Assembly (NCBI RefSeq): GCF_943913055.1
Contig: NZ_CALTWS010000178.1
Span: forward strand, 1-5,496
From: an uncultured Brevundimonas sp.
Lineage (GTDB): Bacteria; Pseudomonadota; Alphaproteobacteria; Caulobacterales; Caulobacteraceae
Direction: 5' to 3'
Length of the DNA stretch: 5,496 nt
This document shows, one piece after another, positions 1-5,496 of this stretch. Position 1 is the first letter of the stretch. Each line of letters begins with the position of its first letter. A model generated the notes under the pieces. The model saw only the letters and a program-made list of their open reading frames with translations. It was not told the origin of the DNA and searched no databases. A program made the position numbers and the translations under genes.

Positions 1-615
1 GACGTGGCGCACGGGAATGGAGACCGAGACGACGCGGTCTCCGGATTCGTTGATGCGCACGCTGGCCTGGTTCTGCCCGCCCAGGGCCCCCTCGACCTCT
101 ATGGCCAGCTGACGCCGCGCCTCCTCGACCTGACGGGTCGTGCGCTCGGCTGTCTGCGGCTGTTCGTCGGCGGGCGTGCCGGCCGGATTGGCGTCAGGCA
201 GGGTGTTGCCGGGAATGGCCTCCGTCACGGCATAGCTGTCCAGCACGATCAGCCCGTCGATGTCGAACAGCCGCGCGCGCTGGCCCTCCGGAATGAAGAT
301 GTCCCGGAAGAGCCCGGGCACATTCTGCACGTTGAAGGCGGGCGTCGGCTCGCCCACCGTATAGTCTTCGTCGGCCAGGACATTGGCCAGAAGCTCGGCC
401 TGCGCCGTCAGCGATTCCTGACGGGCCTCGATCAGACCGCGCTGCCATTCGTTCAGCGCCAGCGCCCCGCCCAGCAGGATCAGCAGGCTGAACAGATTGA
501 GCGCCAGGATGAAACCACCCAGCCGCGAGCCGCCGAAGCGGCCCAGCCGTCGGCGACCCGAGGATGCGTCCTTGTCGGACGGATCAGCTTTCGCGGTAGC
601 GGTATCCGACGCCAT
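1..615 (-). CDS. chvG: ChvG-like sensor histidine kinase, N-terminal part (cut by window edge)
   Basis: This is the membrane sensor kinase partner of the adjacent response regulator. The visible 205 codons read without a stop from ATG (615-613) to the window edge, so the HAMP and kinase domains lie outside. Residues 1-34 are a polar, Arg-rich cytoplasmic leader, about 35-54 a transmembrane helix (FILALNLFSLLILLGGALAL), and 56-205 a periplasmic sensing domain. That domain carries the ChvG-typical stretches NEWQRGLIEAR, LTAQAELLANVLA, FRDIFIPEGQRARLFD and DGLIVLDSY, then a hydrophilic Pro/Ala/Glu-rich loop at about 135-168, and it stops just before the expected second helix. The start overlaps the end of the regulator gene by 32 nt with only a weak Shine-Dalgarno, suggesting translational coupling. 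No ATG, GTG or TTG lies in frame between the regulator's stop and the first helix, which favours the overlapping start. Family knowledge: ChvG autophosphorylates and passes phosphate to ChvI under acid or envelope stress. Confidence 0.88.
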   Translation of the reverse strand, partial: MASDTATAKADPSDKDASSGRRRLGRFGGSRLGGFILALNLFSLLILLGGALALNEWQRGLIEARQESLTAQAELLANVLADEDYTVGEPTPAFNVQNVPGLFRDIFIPEGQRARLFDIDGLIVLDSYAVTEAIPGNTLPDANPAGTPADEQPQTAERTTRQVEEARRQLAIEVEGALGGQNQASVRINESGDRVVSVSIPVRHV

Positions 616-1291
616 ACAGGGTCTCGATCGCGTCGAACTCGGGATCGACCACCCGGAACTTCTTTCGCATCCGCTTGACGTGGCTGTCGATGGTGCGGTC
701 GTCGACATAGACCTGATCGTCGTAGGCGGCGTCCATCAGATTGTCGCGGCTCTTAACGAAGCCGGGGCGCTGGGCCAGGGCCTGAAGCAGCAGGAACTCC
801 GTGACGGTCAGCTTGACCGGCTTGCCGTCCCAGGTGCTTTCGTGGCGGGCCGGGTCCATCGACAGCTTGCCGCGCTTGATGGCCTTTGAGCCGCCTTCAC
901 CGGCTGCGGGTTCGGGCTCACCGCCGTCCGCCCCGGTCCGGCGCAGCAGGGCCTTGACCCGTTCGATCAGCAGCCGCTGGCTGAAGGGTTTGTGGATGTA
1001 GTCGTCGGCCCCCAGGTTGAAGCCCAGGATTTCGTCGATCTCCTCATCCTTGGAGGTCAGCATGATGACCGGGATCTGGCTGGTCTGGCGCAGGCGACGC
1101 AGAACCTCCATCCCGTCCATGCGGGGCATCTTGACGTCCAGTATGGCCAGATCGGGGGGAGAGGTCTCCAGCGCTTCCAGTCCCGCCGCTCCGTCGTGAT
1201 GGGCCGTGACCTTGTGGCCGTGGCTTTCCAGCGCCAGCGACACGGAGGCCACGATGTTCTCGTCGTCGTCGACCAGGGTGATATTGGCCAA
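584..1291 (-). CDS. chvI: ChvI-like DNA-binding response regulator (OmpR/PhoB family)
   Basis: This 235-residue protein has a receiver domain at about 2-115 and a winged-helix DNA-binding domain at about 136-233. Visible receiver residues are the acidic cluster DDD (8-10), phosphoacceptor D52 in LAILDVKMPRMDG, T79/S80, and K101 in the HKPF motif. The C-terminal domain has LTVTEFLLLQAL and the recognition-helix region VYVDDRTIDSHVKRMRKKF, which is very characteristic of ChvI, then GVGYRY. A linker at about 119-135 is rich in Gly, Glu and Ala. The start chosen is TTG (1291-1289), read as Met: AAGGAG lies 8 nt upstream and the protein then begins (M)ANITLVDDDE, matching where the family begins. 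The longer in-frame ATG at 1534 would add 81 residues of non-homologous sequence and run through the promoter region, so it is rejected. The gene probably forms an operon with the overlapping kinase gene. The known family role is transcriptional control of envelope-stress, acid-response and surface polysaccharide genes. Confidence 0.93.
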   Translation of the reverse strand: MANITLVDDDENIVASVSLALESHGHKVTAHHDGAAGLEALETSPPDLAILDVKMPRMDGMEVLRRLRQTSQIPVIMLTSKDEEIDEILGFNLGADDYIHKPFSQRLLIERVKALLRRTGADGGEPEPAAGEGGSKAIKRGKLSMDPARHESTWDGKPVKLTVTEFLLLQALAQRPGFVKSRDNLMDAAYDDQVYVDDRTIDSHVKRMRKKFRVVDPEFDAIETLYGVGYRYRES

Positions 1292-1299
1292 AGGGCGGT

Positions 1300-1305
1300 C
1301 TCCTT
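1300..1305 (-). promoter_or_regulatory. Strong ribosome binding site for the TTG start of chvI
   Basis: On the minus strand AAGGAG sits 8 nt before TTG (1291-1289). It is the best Shine-Dalgarno match seen in the window and decides the start of the response regulator, because no in-frame ATG gives a family-like N terminus. Confidence 0.8.
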
Positions 1306-1363
1306 GAGCAGTCGTCAGATGGATACACTGGTCGCATGAACGCGCGACAAGCGTAACCGTTCG

Positions 1364-1392
1364 ATGCGGAACATCCGCAAGAATGCGGCACA
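1364..1392. repeat. Direct repeats ATGCGG(A/C)ACA, possible response-regulator site
   Basis: ATGCGGAACA at 1364-1373 recurs as ATGCGGCACA at 1383-1392, nine of ten bases identical and 19 bp apart start to start. A weaker third copy of the core, ATGCGCA, begins at 1414. OmpR-family regulators commonly bind direct repeats upstream of their own genes, so autoregulation by ChvI is possible. The 19-bp period is longer than the roughly 10-11 bp typical of that family, and short GC-rich repeats also arise by chance. Confidence 0.35.
1365..1379. repeat. Perfect 6-bp inverted repeat with 3-nt spacer, possible operator
   Basis: TGCGGA (1365-1370) and TCCGCA (1374-1379) are exact reverse complements around ACA. 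The element is centred about 80 bp upstream of the chvI start and 110 bp upstream of the divergent gene. There is no T-run after it on either strand, so a terminator is unlikely, and its position fits a regulator binding site. The bound protein cannot be named from sequence. Confidence 0.5.
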
Positions 1393-1482
1393 AACATGGG
1401 CCGGTGCGCCGCGATGCGCAATGAAACGCCGCCTTAAAGCCTTTGCCGATAGGGTCGGGCCGTAAACAGCGTCGAGTATCTG

Positions 1483-3201
1483 ATGGCCGGTTCGATCCAC
1501 TACGAGGTCTATATCCGCAAGACCGCTCCGGCACCCTGGGCCCTCCAGATGGCGACCGAGGAGCGGGCCGTGGCCATGGAGACCGCAGAGGAACTGCTGC
1601 GCGACGACCGCGCGGCCGCCGTGCGGGTGACCAAGGAAATACTGGATCCCGAGACCATGGAGTTCCAGAGCCTGACGCTGATGACCAAGGGGGCGCCCGA
1701 GATCAAGCGCAAGCGGCTGGTGTCCGAAGACCAGACCGGGCCACGCTGCCTGGCACCGACAGACCTCTACGAACCGCTGGCCCGGGAAACGATCGGACGG
1801 GTTCTCGAAGACTGGCTGAAACGGCAGGGCGTGACGACCTTCGAGCTGTTGCACCGTCCCGACCTGGCTGAGCGGCTGGAGGCGTCCGGGCTGGAACTGC
1901 AGCATGCCATCCAGAAGGTGGCGATCCCCGAAAGCCAGGCGGTGGGCCAGCCGGTCCACGATCTGGTCCGGCACTATCAGAAACTGGCCGAGCGGACGCT
2001 GGAGCGGGTCGTTTCGGCAGGGCGACGCGAGCTGTTTCCCGGTCTGGAGAACCGGTCCATCGCCGATCTGGCGCATCGGCTGTCGGGGAAGTCCGAACGC
2101 GGTTTCATCATGGGCGGCATCGTCGCCGGCGCGCTGAAGGGCCTTCGCGGCGGTCGGGCTCGTGTCGACAGGCTGATGGATCTCGCGGCCGGGGCACCGA
2201 TGGATGGGCCGCCGCATGCCCTGGTCATGGTGCCGATCGAACAGATCCTGTGCGAGATCATGGCGACGCGCACCAGTCTGGCCGACGTACTGGGGCCTTC
2301 GCTGGATCAGGGGGCATCCCTGGCGGCCGTCGTGCGGATGGTGGCCCCGAAGGAAGTGGCGGCCCTGATCGCCCAGGACGAGAAGCTGGGTCTGCAGATC
2401 CCGGCCGTGACGGGTCCGGCGGCTCGGCTGGGCGAGCGCTTGCAGGACGGCCAGTTCCCGCTGCTGGCCTCGACCCTCGCGCGGATGGTCTTGCGCGAAC
2501 TGATGAGCCCACGGCGGCTGCGGCCCGGCGATGCCGTCGGCGAAATCGACATCATGCGCACCCTTGCCATGATCCTGACGGCGACGGCCGGAAGGCTGCT
2601 GACGTTGGAGGAGGTGCAATCCGCCTTCAGTGAACGGTCCAAGAGCATCATCACCGCCGATTTCGTCGCGGCCTTCGTCGCGCCCTGCGAGACGGTCCTG
2701 TGCGAGGCGGAATCCCTGACGCGGCTGTGTGAGAACGTCACCGGCACGGCCAACAAGCGGTCGGCGGCGCGGTGGTTGGCCGCCTGTATCAGCTCGTTGC
2801 GGTTCGAGAGCGAGATGCGGTCGGGTGCCGGCGGCCGATCGCCGGCGCAGTCGCTGGCGATCCTGGCGGGTTTGCAGCGAACCGTCCTGACCTGCAGCCT
2901 GGCCGAGCGGGAGGAGCAGGAAATCGTCACCGCAATCGGCCTGGTCGGAAACGGCGTCGAGGCGGAAGCGCGACTGATACCCATGCTGGCCCGCGCCAAG
3001 GCGACCCCTCATCAAAAGCTGACGGCACTGCTGAAGATGGCGGCCGGAGAAACGGCACCATTTGGCCCCGTCGCCGACAGGGCCAAGGCCGAGGCGCTCA
3101 AACTGCTGCGTCAGCCGGAAACCCGCGAAACCCTGTCACGGTCGCCGCAGGCTTTGGCACCCATCAAGACCCTGATGCAGGCGGCCGGGCTGGCGGCCTG
3201 A
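1483..3201 (+). CDS. Conserved-looking soluble protein of unknown function (572 aa), divergent from chvI
   Basis: I do not recognise a named domain. Residues 1-75 look like a compact alpha/beta unit: strand HYEVYIRK (6-13), strand WALQMAT (19-25), an acidic helix at about 26-40, then strands AAAVRVTKEIL and FQSLTLMTKG. From about 90 onward the protein is almost wholly predicted helix with alternating Leu/Ala and charged residues, resembling a helical-repeat or scaffold protein. There is no signal peptide and no clear transmembrane segment, so a cytoplasmic location is inferred. Fourteen-residue-scale acidic and basic helices (for example 97-114 and 160-183) could mediate protein contacts. The ATG at 1483 is preceded by only a weak GAG six bases upstream. 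It is favoured over the competing 566-codon antisense frame (1315-3015) because its translation has normal amino-acid composition and a plausible folded N terminus. A related protein in other Caulobacterales is my impression, not a checked fact. Its position suggests shared control with chvI. Confidence 0.8.
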   Translation: MAGSIHYEVYIRKTAPAPWALQMATEERAVAMETAEELLRDDRAAAVRVTKEILDPETMEFQSLTLMTKGAPEIKRKRLVSEDQTGPRCLAPTDLYEPLARETIGRVLEDWLKRQGVTTFELLHRPDLAERLEASGLELQHAIQKVAIPESQAVGQPVHDLVRHYQKLAERTLERVVSAGRRELFPGLENRSIADLAHRLSGKSERGFIMGGIVAGALKGLRGGRARVDRLMDLAAGAPMDGPPHALVMVPIEQILCEIMATRTSLADVLGPSLDQGASLAAVVRMVAPKEVAALIAQDEKLGLQIPAVTGPAARLGERLQDGQFPLLASTLARMVLRELMSPRRLRPGDAVGEIDIMRTLAMILTATAGRLLTLEEVQSAFSERSKSIITADFVAAFVAPCETVLCEAESLTRLCENVTGTANKRSAARWLAACISSLRFESEMRSGAGGRSPAQSLAILAGLQRTVLTCSLAEREEQEIVTAIGLVGNGVEAEARLIPMLARAKATPHQKLTALLKMAAGETAPFGPVADRAKAEALKLLRQPETRETLSRSPQALAPIKTLMQAAGLAA

Positions 3202-3534
3202 TCAGTCGAAGATGTCGAAGATGCTGTCGCGTTTCTTCTTCTTGTAGCGATAGTCGTCGTCGCGATAGGGGCGCTGGTCCCGATAGCCCTGCGGGTGGCC
3301 TTGCTGGCCCCAGGGCTGCGACGGCGATTGCTGCGGCGGCGGCGCATACGCCTGCGGGGGCGCAGACTGCGGAGCTGAAGCGCGGCCCTCAGCCGTGGCC
3401 GAGTCCATCAGCTTTTCCAGCTCGCCCCGATCCAGCCAGACGCCGCGGCAGGACGGGCACATGTCGAACTGGACGCCATTGCGATCCAGCGTCTGCATCG
3501 CGCTATTGTCGTTGGGGCACATCAGCAGCGGCAT
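3202..3534 (-). CDS. TFIIB-type zinc-ribbon protein (zf-TFIIB family) with low-complexity tail
   Basis: This 110-residue cytoplasmic protein has an N-terminal zinc-ribbon-like domain (about 1-43): MPLLMCPND, then FDMCPSCRGVWLDRGELEKL. The CPSC knuckle (C26, C29) followed by RGVWLDRGELE is the signature of the zf-TFIIB family of small bacterial proteins. In the first knuckle only C6 is present, and the position of the second Cys is D9 (CPND), so zinc binding may use three Cys plus Asp or be weak. Residues 50-83 are a Pro/Gln/Ala-rich disordered linker. The tail has alternating Arg/Asp/Tyr, then KKKKR, and ends in the repeat IFDIFD. GGAG lies 7 nt before the ATG (3534-3532). The gene converges on the unknown plus-strand gene with stop codons directly abutting. 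The family's biochemical role is not established and I do not assign one. Confidence 0.88.
   Translation of the reverse strand: MPLLMCPNDNSAMQTLDRNGVQFDMCPSCRGVWLDRGELEKLMDSATAEGRASAPQSAPPQAYAPPPQQSPSQPWGQQGHPQGYRDQRPYRDDDYRYKKKKRDSIFDIFD
3205..3222 (-). repeat. Tandem 9-bp duplication encoding the IFD-IFD C terminus
   Basis: On the plus strand GTCGAAGAT occurs at 3205-3213 and again, directly abutting, at 3214-3222. On the coding strand this gives two identical copies of the codons for Ile-Phe-Asp as the last six residues of the zinc-ribbon protein, consistent with slippage or with selection for a short C-terminal motif. Confidence 0.75.
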
Positions 3535-3594
3535 CCGGCGTCTCCGTGATTGTTAATGTCTTCAAGCTAAGGCGCGACCGATCGTTCCACCATA

Positions 3595-3609
3595 GCGGCG
3601 TTGCGCCGC
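3595..3609. repeat. GC-only inverted repeat between the lipoprotein and zinc-ribbon genes
   Basis: GCGGCG (3595-3600), spacer TTG, CGCCGC (3604-3609) can form a perfect 6-bp GC stem. It lies in the 114-nt gap (3535-3648), about 40 nt past the stop of the minus-strand lipoprotein gene and 60 nt before the zinc-ribbon start. No T-run follows on the minus strand, so it is not a classical intrinsic terminator. It might assist termination or sit in the zinc-ribbon promoter. Nothing else clear is seen in this gap. Confidence 0.4.
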
Positions 3610-3648
3610 GTCATTGCTCATGATGCGACCGCTCGCCGACTGAGCGAA

Positions 3649-4275
3649 CTAGAACTGCAACCAGCTGTCGCCGGGATCGCGATCGCCGGGAGAAAGCCGC
3701 TGCTGGCCCCAGGCAATGATCATGAACAGCTTGTGGCTGCGCAGATTGAACTCGCCCTTCATCGGCACGATGGCACCCAGCGGCGCACCGCTTTTCGGCT
3801 CGTAGAGAAAGCCGGAAAACTCGGCCACGCCGACCCGGTCTCGACGGCTGTAGACCGACAATTCGGGGATGGAGACGACGTTGAAGTTGTCGTTGATCGG
3901 CACCTGCATCTGCGGCAAGCCAAAGACCCGGCGCATCTGTTCCAGCGACAGGGTGCCGGCCCGGATCTCGAACACGGCATCGGCCTCGGTCTTGGACGGC
4001 GCGATGAAATAGCCGGCTTCCGACAGGGCCGAGCGAATGGCGCTGACGGCGTAGGGCGCGCTCTCGGCCCGGAAATACAGATCGTCGACGAAGACCTTGG
4101 ACCCCACCGGAATGGGTAGGGTCAGGCCGTCAACGGCCCGGTCGGCCGCGCGAGCGACCAGCAGTTGTTCCGTCGCCGTCCGGGACGGATAGGTCTCGGA
4201 GGTCGAGGCGCAGGCCGACACAGTGATGGCCGCCGTCACGGCCAGGACAGATAGCGCGCGGGCCGACGTCGTCAT
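3649..4275 (-). CDS. Predicted outer-membrane lipoprotein, possibly DUF6655-like
   Basis: This 208-residue protein begins with a short basic segment, a hydrophobic stretch (about 7-19) and the lipobox VSAC (19-22), so signal peptidase II cleavage and lipidation at C22 are predicted. Ala at +2 does not resemble an inner-membrane retention signal, favouring the outer membrane. The mature part reads as alpha/beta: RTATEQLLVARAADRAVDGL (32-51), VGSKVFVDDLYF (57-68), YAVSAIRSALSEAGYFIAP (75-93), ADAVFEIRAGTLSLEQ, and a conserved-looking C-terminal end DSWLQF. The TATEQLL...AADRAVD segment recalls proteins labelled DUF6655, but this is from memory and moderate at best. The ATG (4275-4273) lies 3 nt after the glyoxalase stop, with GGAAG 10 nt upstream inside that gene, so the two are very likely one operon. 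The function is unknown. An alternative start is not needed because the lipoprotein signal begins naturally here. Confidence 0.85.
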   Translation of the reverse strand: MTTSARALSVLAVTAAITVSACASTSETYPSRTATEQLLVARAADRAVDGLTLPIPVGSKVFVDDLYFRAESAPYAVSAIRSALSEAGYFIAPSKTEADAVFEIRAGTLSLEQMRRVFGLPQMQVPINDNFNVVSIPELSVYSRRDRVGVAEFSGFLYEPKSGAPLGAIVPMKGEFNLRSHKLFMIIAWGQQRLSPGDRDPGDSWLQF

Positions 4276-4278
4276 GCC

Positions 4279-4719
4279 TTACCAGCTTCCGGTATTGGCC
4301 ATCGACACCCAGGGCTCTGCTGGAGCAAGGGGCTCGCCCTCCTGTAGCAGCTCGATGGAGATGCCGTCCGGCGACCGCACGAAGGCCATACGACCGTCGC
4401 GCGGCGGACGGTTGATCGTCACGCCTCCCGCTTGAAGCCGTGCACAGGCCGCGTAGATGTCGTCCACCTTATAGGCCAGATGACCGAAATTGCGCCCGCC
4501 GCTATAGTCTTCGGGGTCCCAGTTGAAGGTCAGCTCGACCTCGGGCGACCGCTCCGCCGCCGATCGGTCCGCATCCTTGAGCGCCGCCAGAAACACCAGG
4601 GTGTAGCGCCCTTCCTCGTTCTCCATCCGCCGGACTTCCGACAGACCCAGCAGATCGCAGTAGAAATGCAGCGAGGCGTCCAGATCGGTGACCCGGACCA
4701 TGGTGTGTAGATAGCGCAT
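4279..4719 (-). CDS. gloA: Lactoylglutathione lyase (glyoxalase I)
   Basis: This 146-residue cytoplasmic enzyme would convert the methylglyoxal-glutathione hemithioacetal to S-lactoylglutathione, the first step of the glyoxalase pathway. The N terminus MRYLHTMVRVTDLDASLHFY matches GloA closely. The four metal ligands of the family align as H5, E62 (in VELTFNW), H80 (in FGHLAYKV) and E123 (in SIELLQ). The two repeated beta-alpha-beta-beta-beta modules are present. The protein lacks the long insertions of the eukaryotic zinc enzymes, fitting the short bacterial type that usually prefers nickel or cobalt. The tail APAEPWVSMANTGSW is a form I associate with alphaproteobacterial GloA. The ATG at 4719 is chosen over the upstream in-frame ATG at 4791, which would add 24 residues not seen in the family and run through the promoter. 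Shine-Dalgarno is weak. The gene leads an operon with the lipoprotein gene. Confidence 0.93.
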   Translation of the reverse strand: MRYLHTMVRVTDLDASLHFYCDLLGLSEVRRMENEEGRYTLVFLAALKDADRSAAERSPEVELTFNWDPEDYSGGRNFGHLAYKVDDIYAACARLQAGGVTINRPPRDGRMAFVRSPDGISIELLQEGEPLAPAEPWVSMANTGSW

Positions 4720-4871
4720 GGCGTCCGTATGCCTTGGGGGAGGGGCGGAAGTGAGGCTGTATAGCGTCAGAATGTCAGGCCCGCGACTCACGGCCCGTTA
4801 CGCAACGCCCGCCCTCGCCTCGCCACAGATTTCCGGCTAACCACGCGCCCGCAGCTCGAAACGCAGGCCCC
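4720..4871. promoter_or_regulatory. Divergent promoter region between gloA and the exoD-like gene
   Basis: This 152-bp gap lies between divergent starts. On the minus strand GCTATACA (4765-4758) resembles the -10 element of alphaproteobacterial housekeeping promoters and would give gloA a leader of about 30 nt; no good -35 lies at the right distance. On the plus strand GCTAAC (4836-4841) is a weaker -10-like element for the exoD-like gene. CCGTTACGC at 4795-4803 resembles CGGTTACGC upstream of chvI. No strong inverted repeat, terminator or RNA gene is seen. Confidence 0.4.
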
Positions 4872-5496
4872 ATGACCGATCTGAACGACCAGCATGCCGA
4901 CAACCCGGATCAGGGCTTCATCGCCCTTGTCGCCGACCTGGCGGCCGTCAGCGGCCCGGACGGGCTGACACTGCGAGAAATCCGCGATCGCCTGGACGAG
5001 CGGGCATTTGGCCTGATGATCCTGATCCTGGCCATCCCGTGCCTGGTCCCGGCGCTGTATGGCGTGCCCCAGATCGTCGGCATTCCGATCCTCCTGCTGG
5101 CCGGTCAGATGCTGGTCGGTCGAGTCGAACCCTGGCTGCCCGAGGGCATACTGAAGCGGCGCGTGACCAAGGCCTGGCTGGAGCGGATGGCCGATTTCGC
5201 GACCAAGCGGATGGGCTGGCTGGAGCGGCTGTCGCGTCCGCGGCTCAAAATCTTCGCGGAAGGCTGGGCCGAGCGGGCGGCAGCCTTCTTCATGATCCTG
5301 GCCACGCTCACCATTGTCCTGCCCATGACCAATACTGTGCCGTCGATCGCGCTCAGTTTGCTTTCCGTCGGCCTGATACAGCGCGACGGGCTGTTCGTGG
5401 CGGCGGGCGCGGCGGTGGCGACGGCCTGGGCGACGGCCCTGATCGTGGTCGGCATCGGCTTCTTCGTCGGTGCGGGCTGGGCGGTCTCGCTGATGG
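4872..5496 (+). CDS. exoD: ExoD-family integral membrane protein, 3' end cut by window edge
   Basis: The frame is open from ATG (4872) to the edge: 208 codons plus one base. Features typical of the ExoD family are LTLREIRDRLDERAFGLMILILAIPCLVP split over residues 32-60, the Gly/Pro-rich second segment VPQIVGIPILLLAGQMLVGR (65-84) with PWLP after it, a cytoplasmic amphipathic stretch with LERLSRPRLK (117-126), and LPMTNTVPSIALSLLSVGLIQRDG (150-173 region). Hydrophobic segments at about 45-60, 66-82, 138-151, 156-168 and 175-202 fit an inner-membrane protein. Family members are usually about 190-230 residues, so little is missing. ExoD was named from rhizobial exopolysaccharide and alkali-sensitivity phenotypes; its biochemical activity is not established. 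The Shine-Dalgarno is poor (AGG four bases upstream). The gene is divergent from gloA. Confidence 0.88.
   Translation, partial: MTDLNDQHADNPDQGFIALVADLAAVSGPDGLTLREIRDRLDERAFGLMILILAIPCLVPALYGVPQIVGIPILLLAGQMLVGRVEPWLPEGILKRRVTKAWLERMADFATKRMGWLERLSRPRLKIFAEGWAERAAAFFMILATLTIVLPMTNTVPSIALSLLSVGLIQRDGLFVAAGAAVATAWATALIVVGIGFFVGAGWAVSLM

Larger units (their letters stand above)
1292..1482. promoter_or_regulatory. Divergent promoter region between chvI and the 572-aa unknown gene
   Basis: This 191-bp gap separates two divergently transcribed genes and must hold promoters for both. A possible promoter for chvI on the minus strand is TTGTCG (1350-1345), a 17-nt spacer, then TGTATC (1327-1322), which would leave a leader of roughly 25 nt. 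The match is only fair. For the plus-strand gene a weak candidate is TTGCCG at 1443-1448 with GTAAAC at 1462-1467. The middle holds a perfect inverted repeat and direct repeats listed separately. Region assignment is secure by layout; the exact promoter boxes are guesses. Confidence 0.5.

Noticed and set aside
4..678. 224-codon plus-strand frame at the left edge
   Set aside because: It is antisense to the ChvG and ChvI coding frames, which have clear homology features; its composition is typical of a shadow frame.
1292..1534. 81-residue N-terminal extension of the response regulator from an ATG at 1534
   Set aside because: The extra sequence is unlike any receiver-domain start and crosses into the divergent gene; the TTG at 1291 has a strong Shine-Dalgarno and a family-like N terminus.
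1315..3015. 566-codon open frame on the minus strand opposite the unknown gene
   Set aside because: Its product is dominated by Arg, Gln, Gly and His with no recognisable fold, it runs through the chvI promoter region, and such long antisense frames are expected opposite GC-rich codon third positions.
3225..3246. T-rich stretch that might be a terminator for the plus-strand gene
   Set aside because: It is the complement of Lys codons in the zinc-ribbon tail, and no stem precedes it.
3601..4119. 172-codon plus-strand frame opposite the lipoprotein gene
   Set aside because: It is antisense to a protein with a clear lipobox signal peptide and operon context; its product is rich in His, Asp, Gly and Arg without a recognisable domain.
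5105..5455. 116-codon minus-strand frame opposite the exoD-like gene
   Set aside because: The plus strand encodes a convincing ExoD-family membrane protein; the antisense product is Ser/Arg/Ala-rich low-information sequence.

Overview
The window is ordinary, dense, high-GC chromosomal DNA that looks alphaproteobacterial, most likely Caulobacterales and probably Brevundimonas or a close relative. The basis is the ChvG/ChvI-type two-component pair, the protein style of the glyoxalase, zinc-ribbon and ExoD products, and strong GC-rich third codon positions that leave long false ORFs on antisense strands. The genus is an inference; no rRNA or marker gene is present. I see no tRNA, rRNA, CRISPR array, insertion sequence, integrase or phage gene.

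Left part (1-1291, minus strand): the N-terminal third of a ChvG-like sensor histidine kinase, cut by the window edge, lies downstream of and overlaps a complete ChvI-like OmpR-family response regulator. The regulator starts at a TTG codon with a strong Shine-Dalgarno sequence. Next comes a 191-bp divergent intergenic region (1292-1482) with a perfect inverted repeat and direct repeats. It is the natural place for regulation of both chvI and the gene to its right.

Middle (1483-3201, plus strand): a 572-residue soluble, mostly helical protein of unknown function, transcribed divergently from chvI. It meets the next gene stop-to-stop with no spare base, the two stop codons together forming TGATCA. 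That neighbour (3202-3534, minus) encodes a small TFIIB-type zinc-ribbon protein with a Pro/Gln-rich linker and a charged tail.

Right part: a short minus-strand operon, glyoxalase I (4279-4719) followed 3 nt later by a lipoprotein of unknown function (3649-4275). A 152-bp divergent intergenic region separates it from a plus-strand ExoD-family membrane protein (4872 to the right edge, nearly complete).

Functionally the window combines envelope-stress signalling (ChvG-ChvI), envelope or export-related proteins (lipoprotein, ExoD) and methylglyoxal detoxification. In alphaproteobacteria ChvG-ChvI responds to acid and cell-envelope stress and controls envelope and exopolysaccharide genes, so control of local neighbours is plausible but not demonstrated here. 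I did not find convincing evidence of a new multi-gene system. The items most worth a second look are the unknown gene divergent from chvI and the repeat-rich region between them.
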